Source of the DNA: Aquisalinus sp.
GTDB lineage: Bacteria > Pseudomonadota > Alphaproteobacteria > Caulobacterales > Parvularculaceae
DNA: 38,806 bases
Assembly: GCA_022763115.1 (NCBI GenBank)
Contig: JALEGJ010000058.1
Coordinates: forward strand, 1 to 38,806
Direction: 5' to 3'
The notes under the pieces are model-generated. The model saw only the letters and a list, made by a program, of their open reading frames with translations. It was not told the origin of the DNA and ran no database searches. Numbering within the stretch: the first letter of the stretch is position 1; each line of letters opens with the position of its first letter. The position numbers and the translations under genes were made by a program. Shown here piece after piece: positions 17,868-25,973 of the stretch.

Positions 17868-18293
17868 ATGTCAGACACGGATTTGTTGAGTATGTCGTCG
17901 CCAGTGATTGTCTTTGATGGTGTGTGTAACATCTGTTCGCATTCGGTACAGTTCGTGCTGAAACGGGACAGCGATGAGGTGTTCAGGTTTGCCAGTATGC
18001 AGGGCGCCTTCGGCTCATCTCTGCTGGCGCGCGCAGGCCTTGACCCGAAAGACCCTGCCAGTTTTCTGCTCGCCGAGAATGGCGAGACCTATCAGAACTC
18101 CGAGGCAGTCATCCGGATATTGAAGAAACTTGGCCAGCCTTGGCCCATCGCGGGAATGCTGTTCGGCCTTGTACCGCGCCCCTTGCGCAACGCGCTGTAC
18201 AATATGATTGCCAGAAACCGGTATCGCTGGTTCGGCAAAAAAGACAGCTGCCCGCTGCCGGAGCCGGGGGTGCAGAACAGGTTTCTTTTATGA
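17868..18293 (+). CDS. DCC-family (DUF393) thiol-disulfide oxidoreductase-like protein
   Basis: From the ATG at 17868 (GAGAGA just upstream) it has 141 residues; an earlier in-frame start at 17799 is less likely. The N terminus VIVFDGVCNIC carries the family hallmark of an aspartate followed by a CxxC pair, and then come the conserved block RFASMQ, SEAVIRILKKLG and a C-terminal RYRWFGK. DUF393 proteins are thioredoxin-fold-like and their redox role is mostly predicted. No signal peptide is seen, so it is likely cytoplasmic. It is convergent with the RecD-like helicase downstream. Confidence 0.85.
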   Translation: MSDTDLLSMSSPVIVFDGVCNICSHSVQFVLKRDSDEVFRFASMQGAFGSSLLARAGLDPKDPASFLLAENGETYQNSEAVIRILKKLGQPWPIAGMLFGLVPRPLRNALYNMIARNRYRWFGKKDSCPLPEPGVQNRFLL

Positions 18294-18336
18294 CCTTGAT
18301 CCTGAAAAGGGTGTAACGTCTGATAGATGTGTGAGT

Positions 18337-19434
18337 TCAACGCACAATCGTAATTTGCTCCGCCGCCCGGGTAACAGCCGTATAAAGCCAGCGCTCCTTA
18401 TGTTCGCGAAATGCGAAACTCTCATCAAAAAGGACCACCCGATCCCATTGCGAGCCCTGTGATTTGTGCACTGTCAGCGCATATCCATAATCAAACTCGT
18501 CAGAGTTGCGCCGCTTTGGCCAGGGAATACTGTCAGCGCCGCCCGCAAAAAATTCCGGCAACACGGAAACTTGCGTCACACGCCCACCATCTTCCGGGAT
18601 TAAGCCAAACCGCAAACGCCCCGCTTTCTTGCCGTGGCGGGACTTCACTTCCCAGATACCACCATTTAGCAGCCCTTTCTGCTTGTTATTCCGCAGGCAG
18701 ACCAGCCGTTCTCCCACGCAAGGGATCGAGCCATCAAAATCCAGCAAGGTGCGGATGCGCTGATTATACTTGGAGCGTGTGACATTACGCCCGACCAGCA
18801 CCTGATCTGCTGCCAGGATCGTATCCGAGTCGATCTCCCTGCGGCTGATGACGCGGCTGTCACCCAACGCGCCATAATCAGGCACGCCGCCCTCGCGGAT
18901 ATCCATGGTCAGGCGGATGATAGGATTATCCGCTGCCTGACGATGCACTTCCGTCAGCATGACGTCCGGTTCCGCCTCGGTGAAAAAACCACCGCCCTTT
19001 ACCGGCGGCAATTGTGCCGGGTCACCCAGCACCAGCACCGGCACACCAAAAGAGAGCAGGTCACGCCCAAGCTCTTCATCCACCATCGAACACTCATCAA
19101 TGATGATGAGGTGCGCGTCGGCGGCAGGTGCATCCCGGCGGATGGTAAACATCGGCTCAGCTTCCGGGTCATCCTCATCTCCCATGGCCGGGCGATAGAT
19201 CAGCGAGTGAATGGTGCTGGCTCCTTCGCAGCCTTTCTGCCGCAGGACGTGCGCGGCCTTGCCGGTGAAGGCACCAAAGACCACTTCGCCATCAACACCT
19301 TCCGCCAGATGCTGCGCCAGTGTCGTTTTGCCCGTCCCGGCATAGCCAAAAAGCCGGAAAACCTGACTGTCCCGGTCGCGATACCAGCGCGCCACAGCCT
19401 TCAGCGCTTCATCCTGCTGTTTCGACCAGTCCAT
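18337..19434 (-). CDS. ATP-dependent RecD-like (Dda/SF1B) DNA helicase
   Basis: The protein has 365 residues from the fifth codon of the open frame, which I prefer because GGAG lies 6 nt before it; a GTG at 19446 and an ATG at 19437 are alternatives. Walker A is GYAGTGKTT (30-38). Motif II is DECSMVD, motif III is GDPAQLPPV, the UvrD_C_2 signature is ALTVHKSQGSQWD, and motif VI is TAVTRAA near the end. This is the short RecD/Dda architecture without RecD2 N-terminal extensions. Such enzymes move 5'-3' on DNA and are thought to help forks or recombination; the precise role here is inferred. The gene diverges from the HigB-like gene. Confidence 0.88.
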   Translation of the reverse strand: MDWSKQQDEALKAVARWYRDRDSQVFRLFGYAGTGKTTLAQHLAEGVDGEVVFGAFTGKAAHVLRQKGCEGASTIHSLIYRPAMGDEDDPEAEPMFTIRRDAPAADAHLIIIDECSMVDEELGRDLLSFGVPVLVLGDPAQLPPVKGGGFFTEAEPDVMLTEVHRQAADNPIIRLTMDIREGGVPDYGALGDSRVISRREIDSDTILAADQVLVGRNVTRSKYNQRIRTLLDFDGSIPCVGERLVCLRNNKQKGLLNGGIWEVKSRHGKKAGRLRFGLIPEDGGRVTQVSVLPEFFAGGADSIPWPKRRNSDEFDYGYALTVHKSQGSQWDRVVLFDESFAFREHKERWLYTAVTRAAEQITIVR

Positions 19435-19464
19435 CATTCTCTCCACGAAAAAGCCGACACCCGT

Positions 19465-19495
19465 TTGACAGGCAGGGCCATGACACGGTTATAAG
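19465..19495 (+). promoter_or_regulatory. Candidate sigma70 promoter of the HigB/HigA-like pair
   Basis: A perfect -35 TTGACA (19465-19470) lies 19 nt before TATAAG (19490-19495), or 18 nt before TTATAA. The start of the HigB-like gene is about 60 nt downstream. The spacing is slightly long, so strength is uncertain. Confidence 0.5.
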
Positions 19496-19555
19496 GTGGT
19501 TGCCCGGTTGAACAAGGCCTGAATAGCGTCAAGCTGACATGCAAGAGGACAAGTG

Positions 19556-19870
19556 ATGGAGTTGACCAGCTTTCGGTCCAAGGACCTGAAGACATTCTGG
19601 CAGGATGATGAAGCCGGCAAAGCGGTGCTGGCAGACCTGTGGTCTGGCCCAGGACAGCTGGGCCTCAGCGACGGACAGCTTGAAAAGCTGCGGGCGATTC
19701 TCAGCTTCTTGGCTTGCTTCCAAAACATCGAGGAGTTTCTTGCCCTGCCATATGCAGGCAAAGGCAAGAGAGTAGGGGAGTATTGCATCGCGATCTCCGC
19801 GGTGTGGTATTTGACTTTCAAACTGACCGACAACAAAATCAGTAGCCTCGACCTTGAGGAGATGTACTGA
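19556..19870 (+). CDS. HigB-like toxin homologue, diverged
   Basis: The 104-residue protein resembles HigB/RelE-superfamily mRNA interferases. Near the N terminus is SFRSKDLKTFW, then KLRAILSFL and LPYAGKGKRVGEY, then an aromatic-rich strand AISAVWYLTF and a C-terminal DL motif. Relative to typical HigB it has an insertion of about 20 residues (roughly 18-41). The usual WRITF strand reads WYLTF, so the arginine expected there is missing. It may be a weakened or inactive toxin, or a different activity on the same fold. The start is ATG with AGAGGA upstream; a GTG one codon earlier is possible. It lies directly before the antitoxin-like gene, sharing a promoter. Confidence 0.6.
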   Translation: MELTSFRSKDLKTFWQDDEAGKAVLADLWSGPGQLGLSDGQLEKLRAILSFLACFQNIEEFLALPYAGKGKRVGEYCIAISAVWYLTFKLTDNKISSLDLEEMY

Positions 19871-19871
19871 C

Positions 19872-20141
19872 ATGCCAACTGTCACCGGCCAATATGCACA
19901 TCCCGGACAATTCCTGCGCCACTGGCTTTTACCAGAAAGAGAAGCGCTTGGCTCCCTTGCGAAACGGATCGGCATTTCACGCCAGTCCTTGTCCTACATT
20001 CTCAATGAACGCTCCGGCATCACCCCGAAAGTTGCCGAAGGTATTGAGCGGGAACTGGGCGTAAACAAGGAAACACTTTTGGCAATGGACCTCGCTTATC
20101 GAACCCAGAATAAAAAGAAACGTGCCACGCGGCAAAAGTAA
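19872..20141 (+). CDS. higA: HigA-like XRE antitoxin
   Basis: The 89-residue protein has the HigA/VapI layout: HPGQFLRHWLLPE, then a helix-turn-helix with LAKRIGISRQSLSYILNERSGIT, then ELGVNKETLLAMD and a basic tail. The ATG lies 1 nt after the toxin stop, and GAGGAG is inside the end of the toxin gene, so translation is likely coupled. HigA proteins bind the toxin and repress their own promoter. Its TAA abuts the TCA (stop) of the opposing HAD gene with no gap. The symbol rests on family resemblance and gene order. Confidence 0.8.
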   Translation: MPTVTGQYAHPGQFLRHWLLPEREALGSLAKRIGISRQSLSYILNERSGITPKVAEGIERELGVNKETLLAMDLAYRTQNKKKRATRQK

Positions 20142-20756
20142 TCAACCGCGCAGATTGTCAGCCGCGTTGTTCACGAAACCAAGCTCTTCCAGTTGCAGCA
20201 CCAACGCTTCAAAACCATCAGTATGAAATGCGTTAATCTCAACACTAGCGGCGGCGGCAACATTCGCACGTGAGTCGTCAAAGAACCAGACATCTTCCGG
20301 TGCCGCACCAAGCCTTTCCAGTACATGCTCAAACGCAGCGGGGTCAGGCTTTGCAAGGCCAATGAGGTGCGACGCGAACGGATGATCGAACTGATCTGCC
20401 CAGTGTTGTTGCCAGTGTACTTCATTGGTATTGCTGAAGCAGTTGACTGAATAGTTCAGTCGCAGATCGGCCAGCAGGTCCAGCGCGCCGTCAAAAAACC
20501 CGACCGGCCATGTTGCCATCTCGGCCAGAAACGCTTCCGCTGTCATATCAAGCTGCAAGTCCCGAATGAAACTCTCGGCAAACTCTGTGCGCGTACACTG
20601 GCCACATTCAAAGCGCCGTATCATGGGGTTTTCCAACAGGATCGACTTGATCCCTTCCCAGTCAAGGTCAAGCGGGCTTAGGGCTGTCAGGCTTTCGGCA
20701 ATCCGCAAGCGGATCAGCACACCGCCAAGGTCAAAGAGTAAAATCCGCGCGGCCAT
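20142..20756 (-). CDS. HAD-superfamily hydrolase (HAD-IA type)
   Basis: The start at 20756 gives 204 residues beginning MAARILLFDLGGVLI. Motif I is DLGGV, motif II includes CFSNTNEVHW, and motifs III/IV fall around GLAKPDPAAF and WFFDDSRANV. The cap region lies between motifs I and II. The DLGGV..(R) and FSNTNE patterns match the YihX/epoxide-hydrolase-N-terminal-like subgroup of HAD-IA phosphatases. The substrate cannot be read from sequence. It is the last gene of the leftward erpA operon, 8 nt after the xth stop. An ATG at 20783 would overlap xth. Confidence 0.82.
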   Translation of the reverse strand: MAARILLFDLGGVLIRLRIAESLTALSPLDLDWEGIKSILLENPMIRRFECGQCTRTEFAESFIRDLQLDMTAEAFLAEMATWPVGFFDGALDLLADLRLNYSVNCFSNTNEVHWQQHWADQFDHPFASHLIGLAKPDPAAFEHVLERLGAAPEDVWFFDDSRANVAAAASVEINAFHTDGFEALVLQLEELGFVNNAADNLRG

Positions 20757-20764
20757 CTTGAGCT

Positions 20765-21565
20765 TTAGTCCAGCGTTATCCATACCGGCACATGGTCGGA
20801 TGGTTTTGCCTCCTGTGTGCCGAAGCCTGGATCGCGCGCGCTCTTGTCAACGCCGCCACCAGTCAGCCGATCAGCCGCTTGGGGCGAAAGCAGGTGATGG
20901 TCAATGCGTATGCCATGATCTTTCGGCCAGCCACCGCCTTGATAATCCCAGAAAGTATAGAAAATATCCTCCGGATTGAGATGGCGCAGCGCCTCCGTCA
21001 GGCCAAGATTGAGCAACTGGCGAAAACTGCCACGGCTTTCTGGCCGGAAGAGGGCGTCTCCCTCCCAGGCAACCGGATCATGCGTATCCTCTGCCTGCGG
21101 AATGACATTGTAATCCCCGGCCAGCACAAACGCGTCTTCCTGTTCAAGCAGCATCTCCGCTCGCCTTTGAAGATGTGTCATCCAGGACAATTTATAGTCA
21201 AATTTCGGCCCCGGTGCCGGGTTGCCATTCGGCAGATACAATCCACCGACCCGAACAGGCTCAACATCTTCAGGGCAAATCAATGCCTCAATATATCGGG
21301 CCTGATCGTCATCTTCATTGCCGGGCAGGCCGCGCACAACATCATCAACCGGGAATTTGGAGAGCAATGCGACCCCGTTATAAGTCTTTTGTCCGTGCAC
21401 CTCTACATGATAGCCACGGTCTTCAAATACCGAAGTTGGAAACTTCTCATCGACACACTTTATTTCCTGCAGAACCGCCACATCCGGCGTTGCCTCGTCA
21501 AACCACTCAAGAATGCGGGGCAGGCGCGCGTTGATCGAGTTCACGTTCCAGGTAGCGATTTTCAT
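20765..21565 (-). CDS. xth: Exodeoxyribonuclease III (AP endonuclease family)
   Basis: The 266-residue protein starts MKIATWNVNSINARL, with GAGG 8 nt upstream. Diagnostic motifs are VLQEIKC with the metal-binding glutamate (residue 34), LYLPNG, GDYNVIP, the loop YTFWDY...GIRIDHHLLS, and the terminal SDHVPVW with catalytic Asp/His. The enzyme cleaves at abasic sites and removes 3' blocking groups in base excision repair. It follows the MAPEG gene by 10 nt in the leftward operon. ErpA and Xth are frequent neighbours in alphaproteobacteria. Confidence 0.95.
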   Translation of the reverse strand: MKIATWNVNSINARLPRILEWFDEATPDVAVLQEIKCVDEKFPTSVFEDRGYHVEVHGQKTYNGVALLSKFPVDDVVRGLPGNEDDDQARYIEALICPEDVEPVRVGGLYLPNGNPAPGPKFDYKLSWMTHLQRRAEMLLEQEDAFVLAGDYNVIPQAEDTHDPVAWEGDALFRPESRGSFRQLLNLGLTEALRHLNPEDIFYTFWDYQGGGWPKDHGIRIDHHLLSPQAADRLTGGGVDKSARDPGFGTQEAKPSDHVPVWITLD

Positions 21566-21575
21566 GGATCTGCCT

Positions 21576-21995
21576 CTACAGGAAATAGGTGACACCAAAC
21601 ACGGCCCACATGACCACAAGAACAATATAGCCAGCCGCAAAACTCATGAAGCGCTGCATGATATTGTTGCTGCTCACATGGACAAACATGTGAATGATCC
21701 GTGTCAGCACAAACAGACCACCAAGTGCCGCCAGCAAGTAACTTTCGCTGGCTGTCAGCATGGCAAAAGCAGTGACCGCATAAAACAGGACGGGCAGTTG
21801 AAACTGGCTGTTGTAGCTATTCCCGATCTGTTGTGCTCTCAGGGAATACTGCGAGGAGTCCACAGCAGCCGTTTTCAAGAGGCTGGTGTCCGACCGAATT
21901 TCCGTATTTCTGATGGCCGCCACGCGGGCGAAAAGAAACAGTGTCAGGGCAACCTGCACAAAGACAGGTATCATCATGGCCTGTGCTGGAAACAT
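21576..21995 (-). CDS. MAPEG family membrane protein
   Basis: The 139-residue protein has about four hydrophobic segments. The first is at the N terminus, the second and third are in VLFYAVTAFAML and LLAALGGLFVLTRIIHM, and the last runs to the C terminus. The pattern Rxxxx...Q.GNSYNSQFQLPVLFY is the MAPEG signature (FLAP, LTC4 synthase and microsomal glutathione transferase relatives). Bacterial members are often annotated as glutathione-dependent detoxification enzymes, but activity is rarely proved. A strong ribosome site, GAGGAGG, is 6 nt before the ATG. It lies between erpA and xth in one operon. Confidence 0.88.
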   Translation of the reverse strand: MFPAQAMMIPVFVQVALTLFLFARVAAIRNTEIRSDTSLLKTAAVDSSQYSLRAQQIGNSYNSQFQLPVLFYAVTAFAMLTASESYLLAALGGLFVLTRIIHMFVHVSSNNIMQRFMSFAAGYIVLVVMWAVFGVTYFL

Positions 21996-22034
21996 GAAGG
22001 GCCTCCTCGAATCAACTTCAGAACCGAGTATGGC

Positions 22035-22364
22035 TTAAATGGAGAAGGATGTCCCGCATCCGCAAGAGGCTGTCGCCAGCGGGTTGTTGATCTTGAAAGC
22101 CGCGCCGATCAGCTCATCGGAAAAGTCGATTTCAGCGCCCGGCATATATTCCCGCGATACGGTATCAATCAGAACCACAGCCCCCGCTTTTTCAATGACA
22201 AGGTCATCGGGTTGACGCTCATGCACGATATCAAAGCTGTACTGGAAGCCGGAACAGCCGCCACCATCCACAGCCACGCGCAGCATTGCGCCGTCAGCTT
22301 CTCTGCCAAGGATTTCGGTAATGCGGACTGCCGCACGGTCAGAAAGAGTGATGGTGTCGGTCAT
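22035..22364 (-). CDS. erpA: A-type iron-sulfur cluster carrier ErpA
   Basis: The protein has 109 residues. The three conserved cysteines of A-type carriers are present: Cys37 in GGGCSGFQY, and Cys101 and Cys103 in the terminal CGCGTSFS. NNPLA(T)ASCGCG and the absence of an extended N terminus fit ErpA/IscA, and the location next to xth and near dgt is the usual alphaproteobacterial erpA context. It passes [Fe-S] clusters to apo-enzymes. It is the first gene of the leftward operon. IscA-type naming is a possible alternative. Confidence 0.88.
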   Translation of the reverse strand: MTDTITLSDRAAVRITEILGREADGAMLRVAVDGGGCSGFQYSFDIVHERQPDDLVIEKAGAVVLIDTVSREYMPGAEIDFSDELIGAAFKINNPLATASCGCGTSFSI

Positions 22365-22472
22365 ATCAAGCCTGGTTGAGAGTAGAGCGCGAATTTGCTA
22401 ATAACATGCTTTAGTTCATAACTGTAAGATAGTCAGCCGATACCGTGTCTTCAACATCCTATCATAGTCCCA

Positions 22473-22486
22473 ATTATGGCCATAAT
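22473..22486. promoter_or_regulatory. 14-bp perfect palindrome upstream of vapD-like gene
   Basis: ATTATGGCCATAAT is a perfect dyad without spacer that ends 18 nt before the VapD-like ATG, immediately upstream of its ribosome site AAGGGG. Its position fits an operator, but no binding protein is known from sequence. Confidence 0.45.
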
Positions 22487-22504
22487 AGCGGAAGGGGTCG
22501 CTCC

Positions 22505-22789
22505 ATGTATGCAATATCCTTCGATCTTGACACGAAGCAGCTTGAGAAGCTGTACCAGAATGAATCCTGGCAGAACGCTTACAATGACATTCGTCGAGAA
22601 CTGGAAGCCAAAGGCTTTGATCATCAACAGGGCTCTGTCTATTTCGGCAATGAGACTGTGGACGCCGTGAAATGCGTTCTTGCTGTACAGGACATGAAGA
22701 ATAAATTTGCCTGGTTCGCAGCTTCAGTGAACGACATCCGAATGCTGCGCATAGAGGAAAACAACGATCTCGGCCCTGCGCTGGGCTAA
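22505..22789 (+). CDS. vapD: VapD-like endoribonuclease
   Basis: The 94-residue protein starts MYAISFDLD and continues with AYNDIRRELEAKGFDHQQGSVYF, AVKCVLAVQDMK, FAWFAASVNDIRMLRIEE and ND. This matches the VapD pattern, including Asp7 after the first beta strand and the W..SV.DIR.FRIE block. VapD proteins have a ferredoxin-like, Cas2-related fold, and some cleave mRNA. I chose the ATG at 22505 because AAGGGG lies 8 nt upstream; an earlier start at 22445 would add residues unlike VapD. No antitoxin gene is next to it. It sits in a patch poorer in G+C between erpA and dgt, which suggests transfer. Confidence 0.85.
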   Translation: MYAISFDLDTKQLEKLYQNESWQNAYNDIRRELEAKGFDHQQGSVYFGNETVDAVKCVLAVQDMKNKFAWFAASVNDIRMLRIEENNDLGPALG

Positions 22790-23025
22790 GATTTCGTGGA
22801 TGTTCCGTGTAATTCCATGCTTTTCTCAGGTATGCCTAAACAGCATATGCCGATAATGAGCCTGTCCCCATAAAACACGGCCTGCATGCGGACGAGTTCC
22901 TGCCGCTCAGATACCTCAACCCAGTGTGATGGATACAGATGCTCTTATTGCCATGATGAGAAAGTACTACTCGGTAGCAATAAATCAATGCGCACATTTG
23001 CTCCAACTTTAGCAGTACGTCTATC
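22790..23025. other. Intergenic stretch without a supported gene
   Basis: This AT-richer segment holds only short frames without ribosome sites or family resemblance, and I see no tRNA-like or terminator structure. It is probably part of the acquired vapD/RDD patch. Confidence 0.5.
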
Positions 23026-23709
23026 TCAATCAGGTAGAAAACTTACACGCACCGCATACGTACCGGTCTGTCTATCCCACCATTGTTCTTTTCCAGCATC
23101 ACTTTGATTCTGTTCAATCGGTGTGGTCAGGCTAAATGGCCAGCCAAGGGCACCAATTGGCCACAATAGCAATCTGAGCGCATGTCTGGTTTTGTAGGCA
23201 GAATTGGGATTTTCTCGAACTGCATATCCTGCGATGTACTGACCGGGCGTTTGGCGAGAGGCCTTTCCAAAAACGTAGTTATAAACAAACAAAGTCAAAT
23301 AGCCTGATATAACAGCAATCGCGGCTGTGAGCCCATCAGATGGCCTCCCTGGTTCTCTGGTAAAATGCCACTGAAAAGTGCCCGAGTGCCCAGCTTCGAT
23401 CGTCAATATCAACAAAGTCGAAATGGTTACAGCAATGGTAGAAGCGCAAAGGAGGTCTATGAAAAATGCACCTGTCCTTTGGGCCATAAAAGCAGGTTTG
23501 TCAGTCAATTCGGTAATGCTCTTCCTCGGAAAAAGAAAAACAAAGCAAATGAGAGATAGTGAGCAGAGCACTGCGATCACTGAAGTCCTGGCACTATAAA
23601 GGCACTCGGAACCAGAGCAGCTGGAGCTAAAACCCAATGTTTCACCCGCGAGAAGAGCAGGCAAGGACATCAGGAGAATGAGAACAGTCATCACCAAGCC
23701 GGGATGCAT
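23026..23709 (-). CDS. RDD family membrane protein
   Basis: The 227-residue protein has hydrophobic segments at about 5-22, 42-60, 80-105 and 130-150. RDD hallmarks are MAQRTGAFFIDLL (the R..D of the first helix), the loop RQTPGQYIAGYAVRE, ALRLLLWPIG and the terminal WWDRQTGT. AGAGG stands 5 nt before the ATG. RDD proteins are small inner-membrane proteins; some are implicated in ion exchange but most are unassigned. The gene is on the strand opposite dgt and vapD. A hand count of one line gave about 42% G+C against about 63% in dgt, consistent with foreign origin. Confidence 0.82.
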   Translation of the reverse strand: MHPGLVMTVLILLMSLPALLAGETLGFSSSCSGSECLYSARTSVIAVLCSLSLICFVFLFPRKSITELTDKPAFMAQRTGAFFIDLLCASTIAVTISTLLILTIEAGHSGTFQWHFTREPGRPSDGLTAAIAVISGYLTLFVYNYVFGKASRQTPGQYIAGYAVRENPNSAYKTRHALRLLLWPIGALGWPFSLTTPIEQNQSDAGKEQWWDRQTGTYAVRVSFLPD

Positions 23710-23844
23710 TTTGACCTCTGCCGGGTTGTGTAATCAAAATAGTATCTCGCTCTTCCAAAATCTCCAAAAAACTTATCTGCCCCCTGTTCAGGGCTGCTAC
23801 AAACACGGCTAATCGAAATCAATCAACCCGGCAGGCCAATCACG

Positions 23845-25062
23845 ATGAGTATTTCCTTTCCAGCCCCCCTTGCGCCTTATGCGTGCCGCGCCGAGCAAAG
23901 CCGCGGGCGCCTGCATGAGGAACCGGAGAGCAAGACGCGTTCTGCCTTTCAGCGGGACAGGGACCGCGTGGTGCACTCTATCGCCTTCCGCCGCCTGAAG
24001 CATAAAACGCAAGTTTTTGTGTATCACGAGGGCGACCACTACCGCACGCGACTGACGCACTCGCTGGAAGTGGCGCAGGTCGCCCGCTCGCTCGCCAGAA
24101 TGCTCAAACTGGATGAAGATCTGGCAGAGTGCCTCGCGTTGGCGCATGATCTTGGGCATTCGCCTTTCGGGCACACGGGCGAGGACGTGTTGCAGGAGTG
24201 CATGGCCGATTATAATGGCTTCGACCACAACGCCCAGACCTTGCGCATCCTGACCAAGCTGGAGCGCCGGCATGCGGCGTTTGAAGGCCTGAACCTGACC
24301 TGGGAAACCCTGGAAGGGGTCGTGAAGCATAATGGTCCGTTGATTGGCACCATCGCTGACCGGCTGGCACAGGCAAAAGGGCGCGACAAGGCAAAACCGC
24401 TCCCTGCGGCGATCAAGGAATATGCCGCGCAGCACGATCTGCTCCTCAATACCTGGCCTTCGCTGGAGGCGCAGATTGCAGCGCTGGCGGATGACATCGC
24501 TTATAACAACCATGATGTTGACGATGGCTTGCGGGCAGGAGTCTTTACTCTGGCAGAGGCGATGGACGTGCCATTAATCGGAGAAGCCATCCACGCCACA
24601 GAAAAAAAATATCCCGATACACCGCAGGATATCCTTATTGCCGAGGCAGTTTCCGACATGATTGGCGCCATGATCGCTGATGTTCATGCGGAAACGCTGG
24701 AACGGCTAAAAGCCCTGGACCCTGCGTCATCCGATGACATCCGCATCGCCGACCACGCGATGGTGGATTTTTCGGAGGCCATGCGTCCCAAGGTTGATGA
24801 ATTGCGCCGTTTCCTTTGGGATCGCATGTACCGCCACTGGAAAGTCAATCGCGCCCGCAGCCATGCAAAGCGCATCGTTCGAGACCTTTTCGAGCTTTTC
24901 TTCACCGAGCCGGAAGTCCTGCCGCCGGTTTGGCGCGCGCGGTATGAAGGGGTGAGTGACGAAAAACGCGCCCGCGCTGTCTGTGATTACATCGCTGGCA
25001 TGACAGACAGATTTGCCATTCATGAACATCGCAAGCTCTTTGACACCGAAAACTGGTTGTAG
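23845..25062 (+). CDS. dgt: Deoxyguanosinetriphosphate triphosphohydrolase-like protein
   Basis: The 405-residue HD-domain protein has [10 protein letters not shown] with His72, the HD pair at 101-102 in [17 protein letters not shown], and the distal aspartate in [13 protein letters not shown]. These form the metal site of dGTPases. The enzyme splits dNTPs (classically dGTP) to nucleoside and triphosphate, controlling nucleotide pools. The length and the absence of an insertion in the HD core match the shorter, non-Enterobacteriaceae type. It heads the rightward block. In many alphaproteobacteria it is followed by argS; here a SPOR gene follows after 103 bp. Confidence 0.93.
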   Translation: MSISFPAPLAPYACRAEQSRGRLHEEPESKTRSAFQRDRDRVVHSIAFRRLKHKTQVFVYHEGDHYRTRLTHSLEVAQVARSLARMLKLDEDLAECLALAHDLGHSPFGHTGEDVLQECMADYNGFDHNAQTLRILTKLERRHAAFEGLNLTWETLEGVVKHNGPLIGTIADRLAQAKGRDKAKPLPAAIKEYAAQHDLLLNTWPSLEAQIAALADDIAYNNHDVDDGLRAGVFTLAEAMDVPLIGEAIHATEKKYPDTPQDILIAEAVSDMIGAMIADVHAETLERLKALDPASSDDIRIADHAMVDFSEAMRPKVDELRRFLWDRMYRHWKVNRARSHAKRIVRDLFELFFTEPEVLPPVWRARYEGVSDEKRARAVCDYIAGMTDRFAIHEHRKLFDTENWL

Positions 25063-25165
25063 GAAAATTATCTCTGCGAACTGCCATGATTTCGTCTAGC
25101 TTGCTTGAAATCATCGAGTCGGATAGGCAAAGTCCTATATCCGTCCCCCTCCGGAGCTTGAGATT

Positions 25166-25960
25166 ATGACCGCTGCTGACGAATATGACGAAGAGTATGA
25201 CGATTATTACGATGACGACGAGGAAGGCGTTTCAGGCTTCGTTGTTCTCGTTGTCATGGTCGTCGTGCTGGTGGTGTTTTCTGCCGTCGTCTGGTTCGCC
25301 TATCAGCGCGGTATTCAGGAAGGTGGCACGCCGATTATCGCGGCAGACCCGAACCCGATAAAAACCGAGCGCGAGATCCCGTTTGCAGAGACCTCCCCGG
25401 TTGAGCAGGAAGTCTTCGACACGCTGGAAGGCAATCTGCCGACCGAAGTTATTGTTGATGCCTCTGATGAGCGTGATCCGCTGGAAGGGTTTTCTGAAAC
25501 ATCCTCTGCCGTGAACGACCCTGTATCGGCGGCCAATGGATCGGACGAAACGCGAGCATCTCCGCCAGAGACAATCGAGGATGTTGCCGTCGCGGCTATC
25601 GAGCAGGTTGAGGAAGTCATTCCGGAACCTGTGCGCCAGACGCCAGCGCTGCAACCGCAGCCGGTGCAAACAGCCCCCGTGGCGGCCGTTGCAGCAGGCA
25701 GTGCCTTGTCCGGCTCACACGTTGTCCAGGTCGGCGCGTTCCGCAGTGATGCAGAGGCGCAGAGGTTTTTCACCTCAATGCAAGGCCGTTTTGGCAATAT
25801 GCTGAATGGCAAATCGCCGGACGTTCAATATGCTGACCTTGGTACACGCGGTATCTATTATCGCCTGCGGGTTGGGCCTTTCGCGTCCAAAAGTGATGCG
25901 GATGCCTATTGCGCGCGTCTGAAACAGGGCGGACAGGACTGTCTGGTAAAGCCGGTCTGA
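25166..25960 (+). CDS. SPOR-domain cell-envelope protein
   Basis: The protein has 264 residues. The first 21 are extremely acidic and rich in Asp/Glu/Tyr. One transmembrane helix follows (about 24-46), then a long Pro/Glu/Ala-rich periplasmic linker and a C-terminal SPOR domain from about 186 (HVVQVGAFRSDAEAQ.. to YYRLRVGPFASKSDADAYC). SPOR domains bind septal peptidoglycan stripped of stem peptides, so a division-site role is likely. It begins the cluster SPOR-nagZ-scpA-scpB-tatABC; nagZ starts 13 nt after its stop. Confidence 0.9.
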   Translation: MTAADEYDEEYDDYYDDDEEGVSGFVVLVVMVVVLVVFSAVVWFAYQRGIQEGGTPIIAADPNPIKTEREIPFAETSPVEQEVFDTLEGNLPTEVIVDASDERDPLEGFSETSSAVNDPVSAANGSDETRASPPETIEDVAVAAIEQVEEVIPEPVRQTPALQPQPVQTAPVAAVAAGSALSGSHVVQVGAFRSDAEAQRFFTSMQGRFGNMLNGKSPDVQYADLGTRGIYYRLRVGPFASKSDADAYCARLKQGGQDCLVKPV

Positions 25961-25973
25961 TGCGGGGTTTTCT

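Noticed and set aside
21513..22379. 288-codon + frame opposite the MAPEG and erpA genes
   Set aside because: It is opposite two clear families and has no ribosome site or domain.
22886..23107. 73-codon + frame between vapD and the RDD gene
   Set aside because: No ribosome site, and it runs into the end of the RDD gene; no family resemblance.
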